In this document: piece by piece, positions 34,101 through 44,357 of the stretch
How the letters are laid out: the number at the start of each line of letters is the position of its first letter
How positions within the stretch are numbered: the stretch's first letter is position 1
DNA from: Dendrophyllia cribrosa
Lineage: Eukaryota > Cnidaria > Anthozoa > Scleractinia > Dendrophylliidae
Direction: 5' to 3'
Length of the DNA: 64,000 bases
NCBI GenBank assembly: GCA_024195265.1
Contig: JAJLRJ010000011.1
Coordinates: forward strand, 19,340,927-19,404,926
Translations under genes and position numbers: made by a program
Notes under the pieces: generated by a model
What the model saw: only the letters and a program-made list of their open reading frames with translations
Told to the model about the DNA's origin: nothing
Database searches by the model: none

Positions 34101-37100
34101 ACTTGTCCTTACATCAAGAAACTCTTGGGCAGAGAAAGTTTCCGAGTTCTAAAGTTTAGTTTTTTCTCATTGCAGTTGTATCATCAAGTTTATGATGAGA
34201 GGGCCAAGGAGGCTTCATTACAGCTTGTTGGCATAGTGACCTACTACGGCAAACACTATTCAACTTTCTTCTTTCATAGCAAATTACGAACTTGGATTTA
34301 TTTTGATGATGCCCGAGTTAAAGAGGTAAGGATCACTGAAGAATGTTTTGTTTAAATGATCACACAAGTTACATAATTATATGTACAATTTCATCCACAG
34401 GCTCAAAAGTTAGATTCACCATAAGATATAGCATAAAGCGAGTTCATTATAACTCGATAAAGCACGCGTGTGACGTAAGGTTCATTATAACTGTTTTTAT
34501 TTTATAAAAGAAACAAAAAAACTTGTTCCTTATGCATTGTTGAGTTATATAAGCCCTTGGGAATTTTTAAAAACACTCAAGAAGTGCGAGAAGCACTCGC
34601 CTTTGGCTCAAGCTTCTCTGCACTTCTCTCGTGTTCTTAATAATTCCCGCATGCTTATATAACTCAATAATGCACTTGGCGCGTTTTTTATTTCTTTAAT
34701 AAACAGCACATTGGAAAGTACTGCTCAATAGCTTTCATTTGAATTATCACACTATATATAACTTTTGACTGTGTAGATGAAAGTATCAAGTTTGACCATT
34801 CTGTGAGTAAACTAAATTCAAGCACCACTTTCCTGTGGTACTGTTAATTGTGCTTTTTTTTCTGTGGATGAAATACATTAAAGTGTGACCATTCAAATGA
34901 ATGCTATTGAGCACTAATACGCTGTTTATTATAGGTGGTTGTACACTTTAATTGTTGAGTCTGTGGATAAAAACTGTTGTGTGACACAATCAACCATGTT
35001 ATTTGTAATCTGTAGATTGGTTCTGACTGGTCAGTGATGATGGAAAAGTGTCGTTTGTGCCACTATCAACCTCTTCTCCTCCTCTATGCCAACCCTGGAG
35101 GCACCCCAATAAATGCTGATTCAGCACCAAAAGAAAGAATATGCATCAATGGCACTACACACCAAAAAGAAGCAAAGCATTCAAGTAAACGTGCTGTTGC
35201 CAAGAGGGGGATGGGTGATGGCACGAGTGACGGTGAGATGAGCCCTGTTGCATCAAAGAAGGGGAAAATGCACTCCAAGGCAAAAGAAGAAAAGAAATCA
35301 GTGTTCAAGTCTAAGAAAAGCCTATCCTCTAGTGATCTGACAGCACCAAACAAACATCTGTCTCGAACACCCAGTAATGCATCTGACTCTGGTGCCGGCA
35401 GTCCGAGCAAGGAAAAAAACCGACCGAGCTTCAGGCGGATTGGTAGTGCTATCATGAATGCTGTTAACCCCGCCCTGGCCATGTCTCACTTGAAGCAGGG
35501 GAAAAAGAAGACTGCAAACAAGGCAAATCGACGGTCATCAACAGGATCAGGCAGTGAGTCCAGTGGTGACCATGATCTTATAGATATGAGGTAGGTTTAA
35601 TCTCACTGCACAATATATCTGTGATAAACCATTTTTATTTTATGAAGCTATTGCTCTCAAGAGCAATTGGATCAAAAGTGAAAAATTCACTGAATTTCAT
35701 TTTGCAAGATATTAAAGACAGAAACACATCAAGATATTTTTTTTAAAAAAAGGACTTAGCACACTTACTGGTTTTCATAGGTGAGGGGCTTATTTAGACT
35801 TGCCACAAGTCGACTGCAAAGCCCCCGAGAGTGCGACGAAGTCGCGAAAAGCAAGCAAAAAAGAACGGACTTTGAGAAAGTCTAGGGCTTATTTTGAATA
35901 AAAGTTTAGAGGAAACTCATATTGGTTACCCCAAGAAGTACATTATTGTAAGACAAGGCTTATTGGTTGTGTTATTTATTTCTGCCACCATACCTTATTG
36001 TAATTAGTATTGTAATTAGATTTTTATTGTATTTTAGTATTTTAATGCAATGTATTTTTTCAGATGCAGGGCCCCTATGGATACCAGCCTTTGGGCTGAA
36101 TGGGCCACCCTGATTTTAAAATAAAGTTTCTTACTTAGTTACTTTACTTATCACTTTTATTTTTTCAAAGTATACAAAAAAAAGAATGTCATTTGTAACA
36201 TACATGTAAAATTTAAGTTAAAAACGTACTGTAACATGATTTATTTAAATTACACAACAGATCTTAATGTTTGTGATGATTCTTGGTTTACCTGGGCAGA
36301 ATAGAAAGATTTTTTTATTGTTTCTTAAAAGTTCTGGAGTAAGAAAATTGTTAGATAGCAGAATTTAAAGTCCCAAAAGAATGCACCCTCAGTTACAGTT
36401 GTGCATGTATGATTATTTTGCTTGCACTTTGCAGAATTATATGATTATTTCTTCTGTACACTGATATTGGGCTGCATTAAATGGGTAATTTTTTTATCAT
36501 CACAATCAGCCGCAAGATGCCATGACATCAATAATGTGAGATTCTCTTTCAGTGAGAGTCATTGTTCTAACACTCACCATTTCTTAGTCCAAAGAATGAA
36601 GATGCTAAAATGGAGATCATGAGACTGTATGAGCAGTCCAAAGCCATGAATGCAGCACAAGTGAGAGCAGTAAACCATGACAGTGGAATAAGCTCTGCTC
36701 CATCCTCTGCTGGTGGCTCCGTCAGCTCTACGGATACGAATCACGGGGGAAGTGACGAGGACCTCATTGACTTCAATCAAACATGGCGGCATTCTAGATA
36801 CGATAACTGGCCACCAGGTAAGAACTTGCACACATCTGCTTTGTAATAGTGATTGGACTGAGTGGAGTACAAGAACTCGCACACATCTGCTGATAATAGT
36901 TACTGGAGTATAATTCATGGAGTAATTGGGCAAGTAATTTCAAAGAAGCCGAGCATATAGTGCAAGGATGATTTGAAATGAATTGTACGACACAAAGTTC
37001 AATTACTAATAAATTAATGGCATTGATAACAAAATTAAAAAGTCTGTGTGGACTTTTTCATGCTCAAAACGTTGGGGATATTTTCTATTACCGGTAGTTT

Positions 37101-40100
37101 GAAACCAGTACAGAAACAGCAAAAAAGAAGAGGCGGTACGCACCTCTCGGAACGCCTCACAAGATTGGCTGAGAAAACAATAGAACAAACAACAGAACAA
37201 TGGACCCTCGCCCTGAAAACAATACATGTCCGTGATAACCAGGTCCAATGAAATTAGAGGTTCTGAAGAGGTGCGTGGCTACTGAAAAAGAACCCATTTA
37301 AGTGCATCTGATTGATGCATGCGCAACATAGATGTTCAACTACAGCTATCCTATAACAAAAAGCTGTTAGTAATTGCTTTAATTGGACACCCATGTCAAC
37401 GCGCAAATTACGCATAAGAAATTGGTGGACAGATGGCCAATCACAATCAAGAATTTTGTTATTGATTCGATTAATATGTAAATTATCCATTGTTTTATGT
37501 CAATCATGACTTGTATCTCTGCCTACCTAATTCTCCATTGTTTTATTTACGTAGTTAATCAGAATGATCATATTGAAAGTCTCCTTCAAGAAGCAGAGAA
37601 CTATCTTGCAAAATCAGAGAATTGTGAAAACCAAAAGGACTTTGTTGGTGCTTTGAGTTACTGCACTGACGCAAGCAGTAAGTGATAATTCTAATATTAT
37701 TTGCACAATAAAATCGGGTAAATTCTAATAAATAATAAATAACTATATTTAGAAAGGAAAGCCACATCAGCTGTAGCTGGTTTTCATGCAGGTCCTCTAT
37801 CCAGATCGAATTGGAATTTAAAATGTTGGTTTTTGAGGAGAGGGGAAAACCGGAGTACCCGGAGAAAAACCTCTCGGAGCAAGGAGAGAACCAACAACAA
37901 ACTCAACCCACATATGACGCAGGGGCCGGGAATCGAACCCGGGCCACATTGGTGGGAGGCGAGTGCTCTCACCACTGTGCCACCCCTCTTCCCAATGATA
38001 TAATGAGTGACATAGCATCGAAACAGTTACATCAGCAAAGTGTAATGACAATGAACAACAAAAAGATTCTGTGAAATTGAGAACTTTCAGTGCGGTAGTA
38101 GGGACTATGGCGAATGGAAAATTCAAAACTTTGCTTTTCGTCACCCCTGGTAGTGCATGAAACTCCGATAGCAACACACGAACCTCATCAAATTGCTAAA
38201 TGGCAAGGTTTAAAATTTAGCCTGGGGACATGCGCCCCTGCCCCCCTCCCCAAACAGGGTCTCACAAGCAAGCAAGTGGCAACTTGGTAATCATCACAGC
38301 TTATCTTTTCCTGTTGTGGCTAAAACAGTGTATCAACTCTGTTGGTTGATGTAATAATGCTATAAGAAAAATGTTAAAATTCATCCATTTAAAACTTAAA
38401 AATACAATCAATGGATTTACAATTAAAATAGTGTTAACATATAATATACAGTAACAATGTTATATTTATTATATTTTTGGCATTTTGTATTTGTCTGGTT
38501 ATATTTGTTTGGCAAGGTGTTCAAGTTGTAATCACTAATCTCTTTTTTGATTTACTTCAGCTCTCTTTCGGGTGGTGACTGAGGAGAAAGGTGTAGTCCT
38601 GAATACTAAGAACTATGCTCACATGAAGCGGAATGCATGCCAGGCCAGAGCCAGAAACTTACATTTCCAAGTCCAGTCCAATTCCTCCACTGATAACAGA
38701 ACTGCATCTGTTAGGTACATAGTTTATAAATACGCCTTTCCTAAAATACCATAATACTCTTAATATGCTGGTTTAGCCTCACTTGGTTGAAGACATTTTA
38801 AGAGTGTAGACCATGGAAAAACGTGGTTAATTTTTTTTCTTTTCTTTAAAAAAAAATAAAAGCAGTTGTGAGCAAACAAGGGTGGGAGTTTTTTTTTAGA
38901 AAACAGTTAACTTGAGACAAATCATAAAACAACCTTGCATGGTGTAAATATTTAAAACCTCAATTTGTAACTTAAAAGTGCTCTGCAAAATTGACTTAAA
39001 ATTGGCGCAAGAAAGCTCTTTTTTGGAAACTTTTAGGGAACTGAACTCAGTGATAAACTTAGGAAACAAACATATAGGAAACAGAGTTTATAACTCTAAC
39101 CTTTTTCTCGACAGGAAATTTCTACATTGCAAATAATATGCTGTTTCACTGCACCTGTGTATGTGTCGTTACACATAAAGAGAGAATTGAGAAAAGTTAC
39201 ACCATCATTTTCTGTGTTGCAATGACCTTTTTCGTGAGAGCTTTAAGGCTAGCCTATCGGAGAGTTGCTGTATATCAAGGAAACCTTTGATAAAGCTAGC
39301 CTATCGGAGAGTTGCTGTATATCAAGGAAACTTTTGATAAAGCTAGCCTATCGGAGAGTTGCTGTATATCAAGGAAACCTTTGATAAAGCTAGCCTATCG
39401 GAGAGTTGCTATATATCAAGGAAACCTTTTTTTAAAGCTAGCCTATCGGAGAGTTGCTGTATATCAAGGAAACCTTTGATAAAGCTAGCCTATCGGAGAG
39501 TTGCTGTATATCAAGGAAACCTTTGATAAAGCTAGCCTATCGGAGAGTTGCTATATATCAAGGAAACCTTTTTTTAAAGCTAGCCTATCGGAGAGTTGCT
39601 GTATATCAAGGAAACCTTTGATAAAGCTAGCCTATCGGAGAGTTGCTGTATATCAAGGAAACCTTTGATAAAGCTAGCCTATCGGAGAGTTGCTATATAT
39701 CAAGGAAACCTTTTTTTAAAGCTAGCCTATCGGAGAGTTGCTGTATATCAAGGAACCTTTGATAAAGCTAGCCTATCGGAGAGTTGCTATATATCAAGGA
39801 AACCTTTGATAAAGCTAGCCTATCGGAGAGTTGCTGTATATCAAGGAAACCTTTGATAAAGCTAGCCTATCGGAGAGTTGCTATAATTTATATCAAGGAA
39901 ACCTTTGATAAAGCTAGCCTATCGGAGAGTTGCTATATATCAAGGAATCCTTTGATAAAGCTACAATAGGCGACAATATTGTTGACACATTGTCATTTTG
40001 AACCCCATTTTCTTCGGGACGAGAGGCATTTCAGCCCCACCCCCCCTTATTCCCAACCCCCACCCCCCAAACAATGTTGTGTATTGTTTGGTCTGGTCTG

Positions 40101-43100
40101 TCGCTACAATCCTACAACATTGGATCGAGGGACGGGGGTTAATGGGGCAGAGTGTAGTGAATGGAAAGATACAGTGATAAATATGGCACGAAAACCGTTT
40201 TTGTTATACAGTGTGTCAACTATTTTTGTCGCCTATTGTCCGATATACAAAAATTGTTATTTGGACATTCATGGTAAGGTAAGGGCGCTGTCCCTTGCTT
40301 AAATTATTATTTTGGGGACTTTCTGCTATATCACACAACAGACTTTCATAGATGACCAAATTTGAGAATTATTTGTACAAATGAAATCCGCTGTGCTACC
40401 AGGAGAACACGCAAATGCGTCAAGTGCCTCACTAATGTCAAAGCGGGAAACAGATACGTAACTTTATGGTTTATGCGCAGCAGATGTAGTGCTTAGTTAC
40501 CAGTTGCTATGTAACTGAATTTATCAGCATTTTCCAAAAAAAGATAACATGGGCTTGCGAATTCCTACTCTTTTTTGCAAGTGGCAAGAAGCCCATTGTG
40601 TTTATTACGGAACGGCTTGCTTGACGGGAAGGAAACTGAATAAATGATGACGGTTCTTTTGTAGGTCTCTCGGTTTCATGTTTAACTTTCGCAAAAACAG
40701 CAAAAGAAATGCCTTCTTGTGCAAAATTTTCGTAGACAAGAAAGCAGTAAAGAAGATGTCTCGAATAACCACGATTTACCATGTTAAAATAAAAAACGGC
40801 TTTTGTAATGTTCTTTGTTTACCTACGGTAAATCGTGGTTAATCGTGGAATTTCAAAAGATAGACACATATTTCCCTTTTAAAGGCTGATTTTAGTACAG
40901 AATGAAAGAGTGAACATATTTCATGCTCTGACTTCGAGTTTGATACATGAATTATGCGAGAAATGAATAAGAATTTCTTGTCAATGCCACATCAAGTGAC
41001 ATTAATTTGATATGTCACGCGCGCGTGTCACGCTGCGTTACAGCGTTGTACTGTTCTGCAAAAAACTTGGTAAATTTTTAAGGCGGCCTCTTCCATTATC
41101 CGTTTTGCGGTAAAATTCCCTTCTTCTTTCCTTAAAGAGAAAATCTGTCGAAGGAATGGCCGCTCTACACGGGGACTCAACTTTCTTGGCCGGCCTGGTC
41201 GCTCATTCTTGTGGTAGACGTTGTTACATTGGCCTTTTTTCAGTCGTTTTAAAATCTGATTTTCTGAATACCTTCAAATGGATAATTCGTCCATGATTTC
41301 GTTCAGTCTTAACCCTTTGCATTTTCGTGCAATACGCCCAAAACCGCGAGTTTCTTCTGCAATTTTACCAGCGAAGACCATTTTGCCTTGCTTCATTCAC
41401 GTGCTTAAGACTATTATAACATCACCATAAAATTCGATAAATGGCTGCAATTAGAATGTAATTAATCAGCTATTAACGCCGTTCGCATGAATCAAAACAT
41501 CGGACAGTGCAGAATAATATTTGTAATAACCGACTAATTTCCTCGCACTTTTGGTAAGAAATAGCACATTTCGTACTTCAGACAATAGGCGACAATATTG
41601 TTGACACATTGTCATTTTGAACCCCATTTTCTTCGGGACGAGAGGCATTTCAGCCCCACCCCCCTTATTCCCAACCCCCACCCCCCAGACAATGTTGTGT
41701 ATTGTTTGGTCTGGTCTGTCGCTACAATCCTACAACATTGGATGGGGGGACGGGGGTTAATGGGGCAGAGTGTAGTGAATGGAAAGATACAGTGATAAAT
41801 ATGGCACGAAAACCGTTTTTGTTATACAGTGTGTCAACTATTTTTGTCGCCTATTGTAGCCTATCGGAGAGTTGCTATATATCAAGGAAACCTTTGATAA
41901 AGGTAGCCTATCGGAGGGTGACTTTTATATCAAGGAATCCAAAGTATCTCTCATCATTTTATTCTTCGGTACCCCTGCTACTCTGTTTACTCTTTATAAT
42001 ATCTGCGCAATAAGGTACAAAATGGACTTAATCCAGTGGTCCCAACTAATTTTGATGGGTAGTGTTGATTATAACTTGAATCTTTTTAGTCATTTAAGGC
42101 AAAGAGAGGAAGAACTTCTTCACCAACAGAGACAAAGAGATCAGATGATTATGAGACAGCAACAGCAGGCTCTCCCACCACAATACGTACGTATCCATAT
42201 GTATAGCATTCTGCCGGGGTACTGGATACTAGTGAGAATGTCAAATATAAGACAGCATAAGCAGGCTCTCCCACCGCAATACGTACGTAACCATATTGCA
42301 TGGTGTGGGGGTACTGGGTACTAGTGAGAATGTTAAATATAAGCAAGCATCAGCAGGCTCTCCCACCGCAAAACGTACGTAATCATATTGCATGGTGTGG
42401 GGTAGTGGGTACTAGTGAAAGTCGTGTAGCCCTCATGATATGTGTGTAAATAATTATGTAAGTGCATTATAAAGGAGAGTGTTGTAAGATTCTCCTCTGG
42501 GTTTACTGGCACCACAAATGAAATTGAGTCACCAAAAGCGTGTTCCACAAAATGTTTTGATACTTCACAACAGATCAGCGTCACTCTAACTAAGCTGTTA
42601 ATTTGGATAGTGAAGCCAATTTTGTAGAACGGGGATTGGGTATGATCCTCAGTTGGACAGTTGTTTAGTTTATTCATCTTCTATTAACAGACATCTCTTC
42701 AGCGAAGAGACCGCTTTGTGAACCAGAGTCCTGCCCCTCAAGTTGGAGTACACAGAGTTATTGAGGTGCCTGTTTCCTCTTCTAGTCACGGAGCTCAAGG
42801 ACGAAACTACTTAGAAGAACAGTATGCTGCCTCTACCCTACCCCTAAAAGTTAAACCCAAGCCCACTAAGGCCACTGTGTATTCAAGTGGTCATTACGTA
42901 AGTAAAGCTCAACAGGACAAACCTGGCCCCAGTAGGGTGGTAACAGGAGTTTGCACGCAACAAATCAAACCAGACTCAATGTGCTATAACCCAGTACATT
43001 ACGACCGCGACAACGAGATTGCTGCCAGGATGCACAAGTTAAATATCCGTTCATCAAGTCCGAAGGCAAACGAAGACTATACGACGCCTATCACTGTGGG

Positions 43101-43719
43101 CGATAACAGGCAGAAAATTTCCGAAAACCCCCACTCGCGTCCTCCGGCGGCGCCGAGACGCGTGTCGAGTTCCATTTACATTTCACCATCAAACTCGTCA
43201 AACTGTAGAACTGTACCCGCTACTTCGTATGGTCCAACGGTTTATAGAAGTAACGGCACTCAAATACCGTCGACTATCACAGCTGTCCGTCCAAGACCCA
43301 AGGTATTTTACGCAGGAAATTCAGCGGTGAGTTCACACTCGTCAGCACGTGATCGGCCCCCGTCTCCTGTGCGCTCAGTGGATGAGTTAGATTATGTACA
43401 TTCAACCCGCGGTGCTTATGGTCCGCGGGCGCCTAACTATGTGCCTGCACCTCCATATAATTCAAATCACCAGCGAGATCATCTAAAGAGTTATTCAACG
43501 TCGTCGATATCCAAGCCGGCTTGGTATCACAGCGCGCCCGAAGATTCTTTTGCTAGCAACAGTCGTGATGATGTTCGGCAGGTTTCGGCGCGCATTATCA
43601 CCGATCGTCCAGTTTGCGAAAGGTGTCGACGTGTACCGATTGAAAGGCGACAAAGATTGTGTGCTGGCTGCGAGCAAGAGTTGTATCAGATACATTCAAA
43701 TACTGCTAGGCTTTATTGA
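13150..43719 (+). CDS. USP54: Ubiquitin carboxyl-terminal hydrolase of the USP53/USP54 family, 15 exons
   Basis: Exons: 13150-13263, 24708-24884, 26121-26171, 26555-26668, 28161-28240, 29036-29138, 30799-30859, 31504-31598, 34176-34325, 35016-35590, 36588-36817, 37555-37677, 38561-38714, 42090-42186, 42691-43719; all junctions are AG/GT and in phase, giving 1,050 codons plus stop. The USP fold spans residues about 20-350: Cys box [18 protein letters not shown] (C31), [28 protein letters not shown], zinc-type Cys pairs (CRC, ECQSPDC), His box [11 protein letters not shown] (H292) and WIYFDDA. These match USP53/USP54 closely; the cnidarian gene probably predates their split. A long Ser/Lys-rich region, a helical segment resembling an MIT-like bundle (exons 12-13), a Gln-rich coil and a C-terminal CERC..CAGC pair follow. 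Intron 1 holds a whole transposon. Confidence 0.95.
13264..16115. other. USP intron 1, left part
   Basis: No exon found. Around 15470-15740 the phrase TTAAGACATGTCTTA and GTGAATACCAG recurs three times, ending in GAATACGGCCCC, which looks like an old dispersed repeat. A minus-strand ORF at 14674-14949 has no recognisable motif. Confidence 0.4.
15960..16083 (+). mobile_element. 3' tail of a retroelement ending in (ATTC)n
   Basis: Sequence TAGTATGGGTTTTATCCC, AATTTGTAAATAAATTTTC and then five ATTC units looks like the 3' end of a non-LTR retrotransposon or its SINE, by analogy with similar tails in coral genomes. No coding part is present. Confidence 0.4.
16306..21133 (+). CDS. Mutator/Kolobok-type transposase fused to a PML-C/TREX-like DEDDh exonuclease
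   Basis: Six exons in phase: 16306-16744, 16849-17130, 17737-17907, 18564-19198, 19572-19902, 20334-21133; 885 residues. Residues 1-145 carry a Cys set ([20 protein letters not shown]). Residues about 140-500 resemble the Mutator-like transposase domain common in cnidarian and insect elements; likely catalytic acids are the D of SYDMGW, the DDD of LVGDDDSAT and the E of [12 protein letters not shown] basic, Lys/Arg-rich linker follows. From residue about 610 comes a DEDDh exonuclease: VVFDLETT (motif I), LLLAHN..LFD (motif II, D about 705) and AHNALSD (motif III, His and Asp). All catalytic positions are intact. This domain resembles the exon-9 region of PML isoform I. No stop or frameshift, so the element may be young. 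Confidence 0.85.
18367..18509. mobile_element. Degenerate hAT-like MITE in transposase intron 3
   Basis: Begins CAGTGGCAGATCCAG and ends GACCCGCCACTG, the imperfect inverted ends of a very common hAT-type MITE pattern. No clear 8-bp TSD remains. It lies wholly in the intron before transposase exon 4. Confidence 0.5.
21134..22069. other. Downstream of the transposase-exonuclease gene
   Basis: Contains a poly-C/CT tract at about 21281-21316 (runs of 8-10 C) and otherwise ordinary AT-rich sequence. No ORF of note. Confidence 0.4.
22078..22375. mobile_element. 298-bp hAT-like MITE with 43-bp TIRs, internal CCCAAAAAAATAC repeats and 8-bp TSD
   Basis: Ends CCCAGGGGGGATACTCG and its complement continue as inverted repeats for about 43 bp with one G/C-run indel. 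TTGTAACG flanks both sides exactly (22070-22077 and 22376-22383), an 8-bp duplication. The interior has about seven spaced copies of CCCAAAAAAATAC. It sits inside the 16228-24059 transposon and is therefore younger than it. Confidence 0.9.
22939..23417 (-). other. Possible minus-strand exons inside the transposon, unproven
   Basis: 23171-23417 opens with ATG and reaches a good donor (CGG/GTAAGT at about 23177) encoding a basic segment with [17 protein letters not shown] second open stretch, 22939-23110, is Arg-rich ([16 protein letters not shown]), but I found no acceptor that joins the two in frame. If real, it would be a second, convergent gene of the transposon; chance ORFs remain likely. 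Confidence 0.2.
23543..23962. repeat. Repeated CGAGCACGGTGACCTAT block
   Basis: The 17-mer CGAGCACGGTGACCTAT occurs at 23543-23559 and 23946-23962, both followed by T-rich sequence and TTATTG. Probably a dispersed coral repeat present twice; no coding role seen. Confidence 0.5.
25680..25880. repeat. Dispersed repeat with TGTTGGGAAAAT motifs
   Basis: TGTTGGGAAAAT occurs three times (about 25713, 25779, 25817) with CCCAGA and GATCAGGGATTTT nearby, in USP intron 2. The pattern suggests an interspersed repeat rather than a gene. Ends not defined. Confidence 0.35.
26669..28160. other. USP intron 4, probably holding an old repeat
   Basis: About 26720-27960 has a different texture from its surroundings and ends in a CpG-rich block (GAGCTCCGCGAGCGGGCC, near 27923). 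A degenerate inverted end may exist at about 26720. The minus ORF at 27443-27637 has no motif. Confidence 0.3.
28860..28992 (+). mobile_element. 3' tail of a CR1/L2-like non-LTR retrotransposon
   Basis: AGGAGGGCCATTATGAAAAC, GGGTGACC and a final AATAAA (near 28976) resemble the recurrent 3' UTR of LINE-type elements in cnidarian genomes. It is 5'-truncated, with no reverse-transcriptase coding left. Identity rests on recall. Confidence 0.4.
30067..30530. mobile_element. Intact 456-bp TTAA-flanked MITE (empty-site reference for the 16-24 kb insertion)
   Basis: Body 30071-30526 starts GTAATGATCCGCATAAGAAG and ends CTTATGTGGAGCATTAC; the ends are inverted copies and TTAA lies on both sides (30067-30070, 30527-30530). 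In reverse orientation it is collinear with the split MITE at 16116-24419. At the place where that copy holds the 7.8-kb transposon, this one reads GATGGTTCATAATTATA without a break. Non-coding; presumably mobilised in trans. Confidence 0.9.
32094..32142 (-). ncRNA. Minimal hammerhead-ribozyme-like motif of the Penelope-like element
   Basis: On the minus strand the order is GATTC (stem I), CTGACGA, a GC-rich stem II region, GAAAC, GTC and GAATC closing stem I. This fits the conserved hammerhead core CUGANGA..GAAA..UH with a very short stem III, as described for Penelope-like elements. The ACGT at stem III is self-complementary, so a dimer may be the active form. Core match is seen; catalysis is inferred. 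Confidence 0.6.
32233..32529 (-). pseudogene. GIY-YIG endonuclease end of a Penelope-like protein, truncated and with an internal stop
   Basis: The minus-strand frame from 32529 reads [19 protein letters not shown] followed by [11 protein letters not shown], the Cxx[11 protein letters not shown] pattern of the GIY-YIG nuclease that ends Penelope-like polyproteins. The reverse transcriptase is absent because the copy is truncated at its 5' end. A TAA at 32299-32301 interrupts the frame, which then continues KIIFQIGTL, usual for the family, to a second stop near 32233. Dead copy. Confidence 0.85.
32569..33942. mobile_element. 1,374-bp non-autonomous element with 9-bp TSD (Mutator-like)
   Basis: Both ends carry CAGAGGAGGGACGACTGCCG and its complement, continuing for about 30 bp (CCCACAAT). 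TGTATAACC flanks exactly on each side (32560-32568, 33943-33951), a 9-bp duplication. The interior has no recognisable transposase; a minus ORF at 33723-34067 ([12 protein letters not shown]) crosses the right end and is unassigned. It sits 22 bp from the Penelope-like insertion. Confidence 0.88.
34540..34690. repeat. Imperfect hairpin, TTGAGTTATATAAGC arms
   Basis: TTGAGTTATATAAGCCCTTGGGAATT (34549 onward, described by its parts) faces AATTCCCGCATGCTTATATAACTCAA near 34640-34672, giving arms of about 26 nt with a few mismatches. Probably a foldback repeat. In USP intron 9. Confidence 0.5.
36005..36145 (+). mobile_element. 3' tail of a non-LTR retrotransposon
   Basis: GGATACCAGCCTTTGGGCTG, GGGCCACCCTG and a final AAATAAAG near 36120 form a recurrent LINE-like 3' UTR in cnidarian genomes (recall). 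5'-truncated; in USP intron 10. Confidence 0.45.
37800..37995 (-). mobile_element. tRNA-derived SINE
   Basis: On the minus strand, TGGCACAGTGGT (A box, 37971-37982) and GGTTCGATTCC (B box, 37929-37939) have tRNA spacing and are preceded by GGGAAGAGGGG. A non-tRNA body with GGTTCTCTCCTTGCTCC and CTCCGGGTACTCCGG follows. This is the head-body layout of a tRNA-derived SINE. It lies antisense in USP intron 12, where plus-strand ORFs across it are shadows. Confidence 0.75.
39246..39962. repeat. 47-bp minisatellite, 15 copies, with a three-unit higher-order pattern
   Basis: The unit contains GCTAGCCTATCGGAGAGTTG and TATCAAGGAAACCTTTGATA. Copies 4, 7 and 10 share two variants (CTATATATC and a T7-8 run replacing TTTGAT), so a trimer of about 142 bp has itself been repeated. 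Two further units, more diverged, continue at 41858-41940 after an insertion. In USP intron 13; the 60-86 residue ORFs here are repeat shadows. Confidence 0.92.
39964..41856. mobile_element. Two-MITE composite (1,893 bp) inserted at a TA in the minisatellite
   Basis: A 275-277 bp MITE with ends CAATAGGCGACAA and TTGTCGCCTATTG occurs twice in the same orientation (39964-40238 and 41583-41856), with about 1.34 kb between. TA lies only at the outer ends (39962-39963 and 41857-41858); the inner ends border TC and GA. Removing the block and one TA restores the minisatellite sequence GCTAGCC exactly. The middle part has no recognised gene. Confidence 0.8.
42153..42437 (+). repeat. Triplicated exon-14 end and splice donor of the USP gene
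   Basis: Three tandem units of about 96 and 92 bp each carry AGCAGGCTCTCCCACC followed by a GTACGT donor (42187, 42283, 42375). The first is the normal exon-14 junction. The frame stays open from the first to the second donor (96 nt), so the second would add 32 residues; the third is out of phase and meets a stop. Confidence 0.85.
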
Positions 43720-43844
43720 GGCAGAGACATTTCACTGGGGGAGAGGAGGGTGAAATTTTCACATGGGAGAGGAGAGTAAAACAATCTTGCTTTTGTAAAC
43801 AATATTTATTTGTGTAAACCTTCACTGACTCCCAGTAGTAGTCA

Positions 43845-44357
43845 ATTCGCCACTTTAGAAACGAGAAGGAAACTGGGCCGAGTGAACTTTCGCAACGACT
43901 TCTGGGACTGTTACTGGAGACAGAGACAAATGAAGGGTTGTGACTAGAATGGATACTCCAAAATCAGGTTGGACTACCTCGGACCCTTATTGAGAATTAC
44001 GTAACGTAATTTTTCAATAAATTTTTAAGTGTAAAAAAGAAAATCTAAAATCCCCACTCAGGATTGAACCTGTGACCTCAGCTAGGGTTAGGCTTACATA
44101 GCCTACCGTACCACTGTACCACCTAGCTTCTCGGGTTGTTTAGGCCTAAATTTAACTGTACATAAAGTGCTAACCCCAACCTCAACTGCAAGCTAACCAG
44201 TTACTCTGTCTCAAAAAGGCATCTGAGGTGGTCCAACCTGATTTTGGAGAATCCATTCTAGTCACCACCACAAATGAAGCGTCCCTTGTAACGATCCCAG
44301 AAGTCGTTGCGAAAGTTCACTCGGCCCAGTTCCCTTCTCGTTTCTAAAGTGGCGAAT
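43845..44357. mobile_element. Foldback element with a tRNA-like core
   Basis: Arms of about 130 bp (ATTCGCCACTTTAGAAACGA and its complement at 44338-44357) are inverted copies, with several differences. Between them the minus strand carries TGGTACAGTGGTA (A box, 44109-44121) and GGTTCAATCCT (B box, 44060-44070) in tRNA-like order. No TSD was found. It lies just downstream of the USP stop; its AATAAA near 44017 could even serve as the USP poly(A) signal. Confidence 0.7.

Noticed and set aside
39596..39969. ORFs of 61-86 residues on the plus strand
   Set aside because: They are translations of the 47-bp minisatellite, whose length is not a multiple of three.
39963..41857. LTR retrotransposon with ~276-bp LTRs
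   Set aside because: The repeats have their own inverted ends, do not begin TG and end CA, show no primer site or polypurine tract, and the insertion duplicated only TA.
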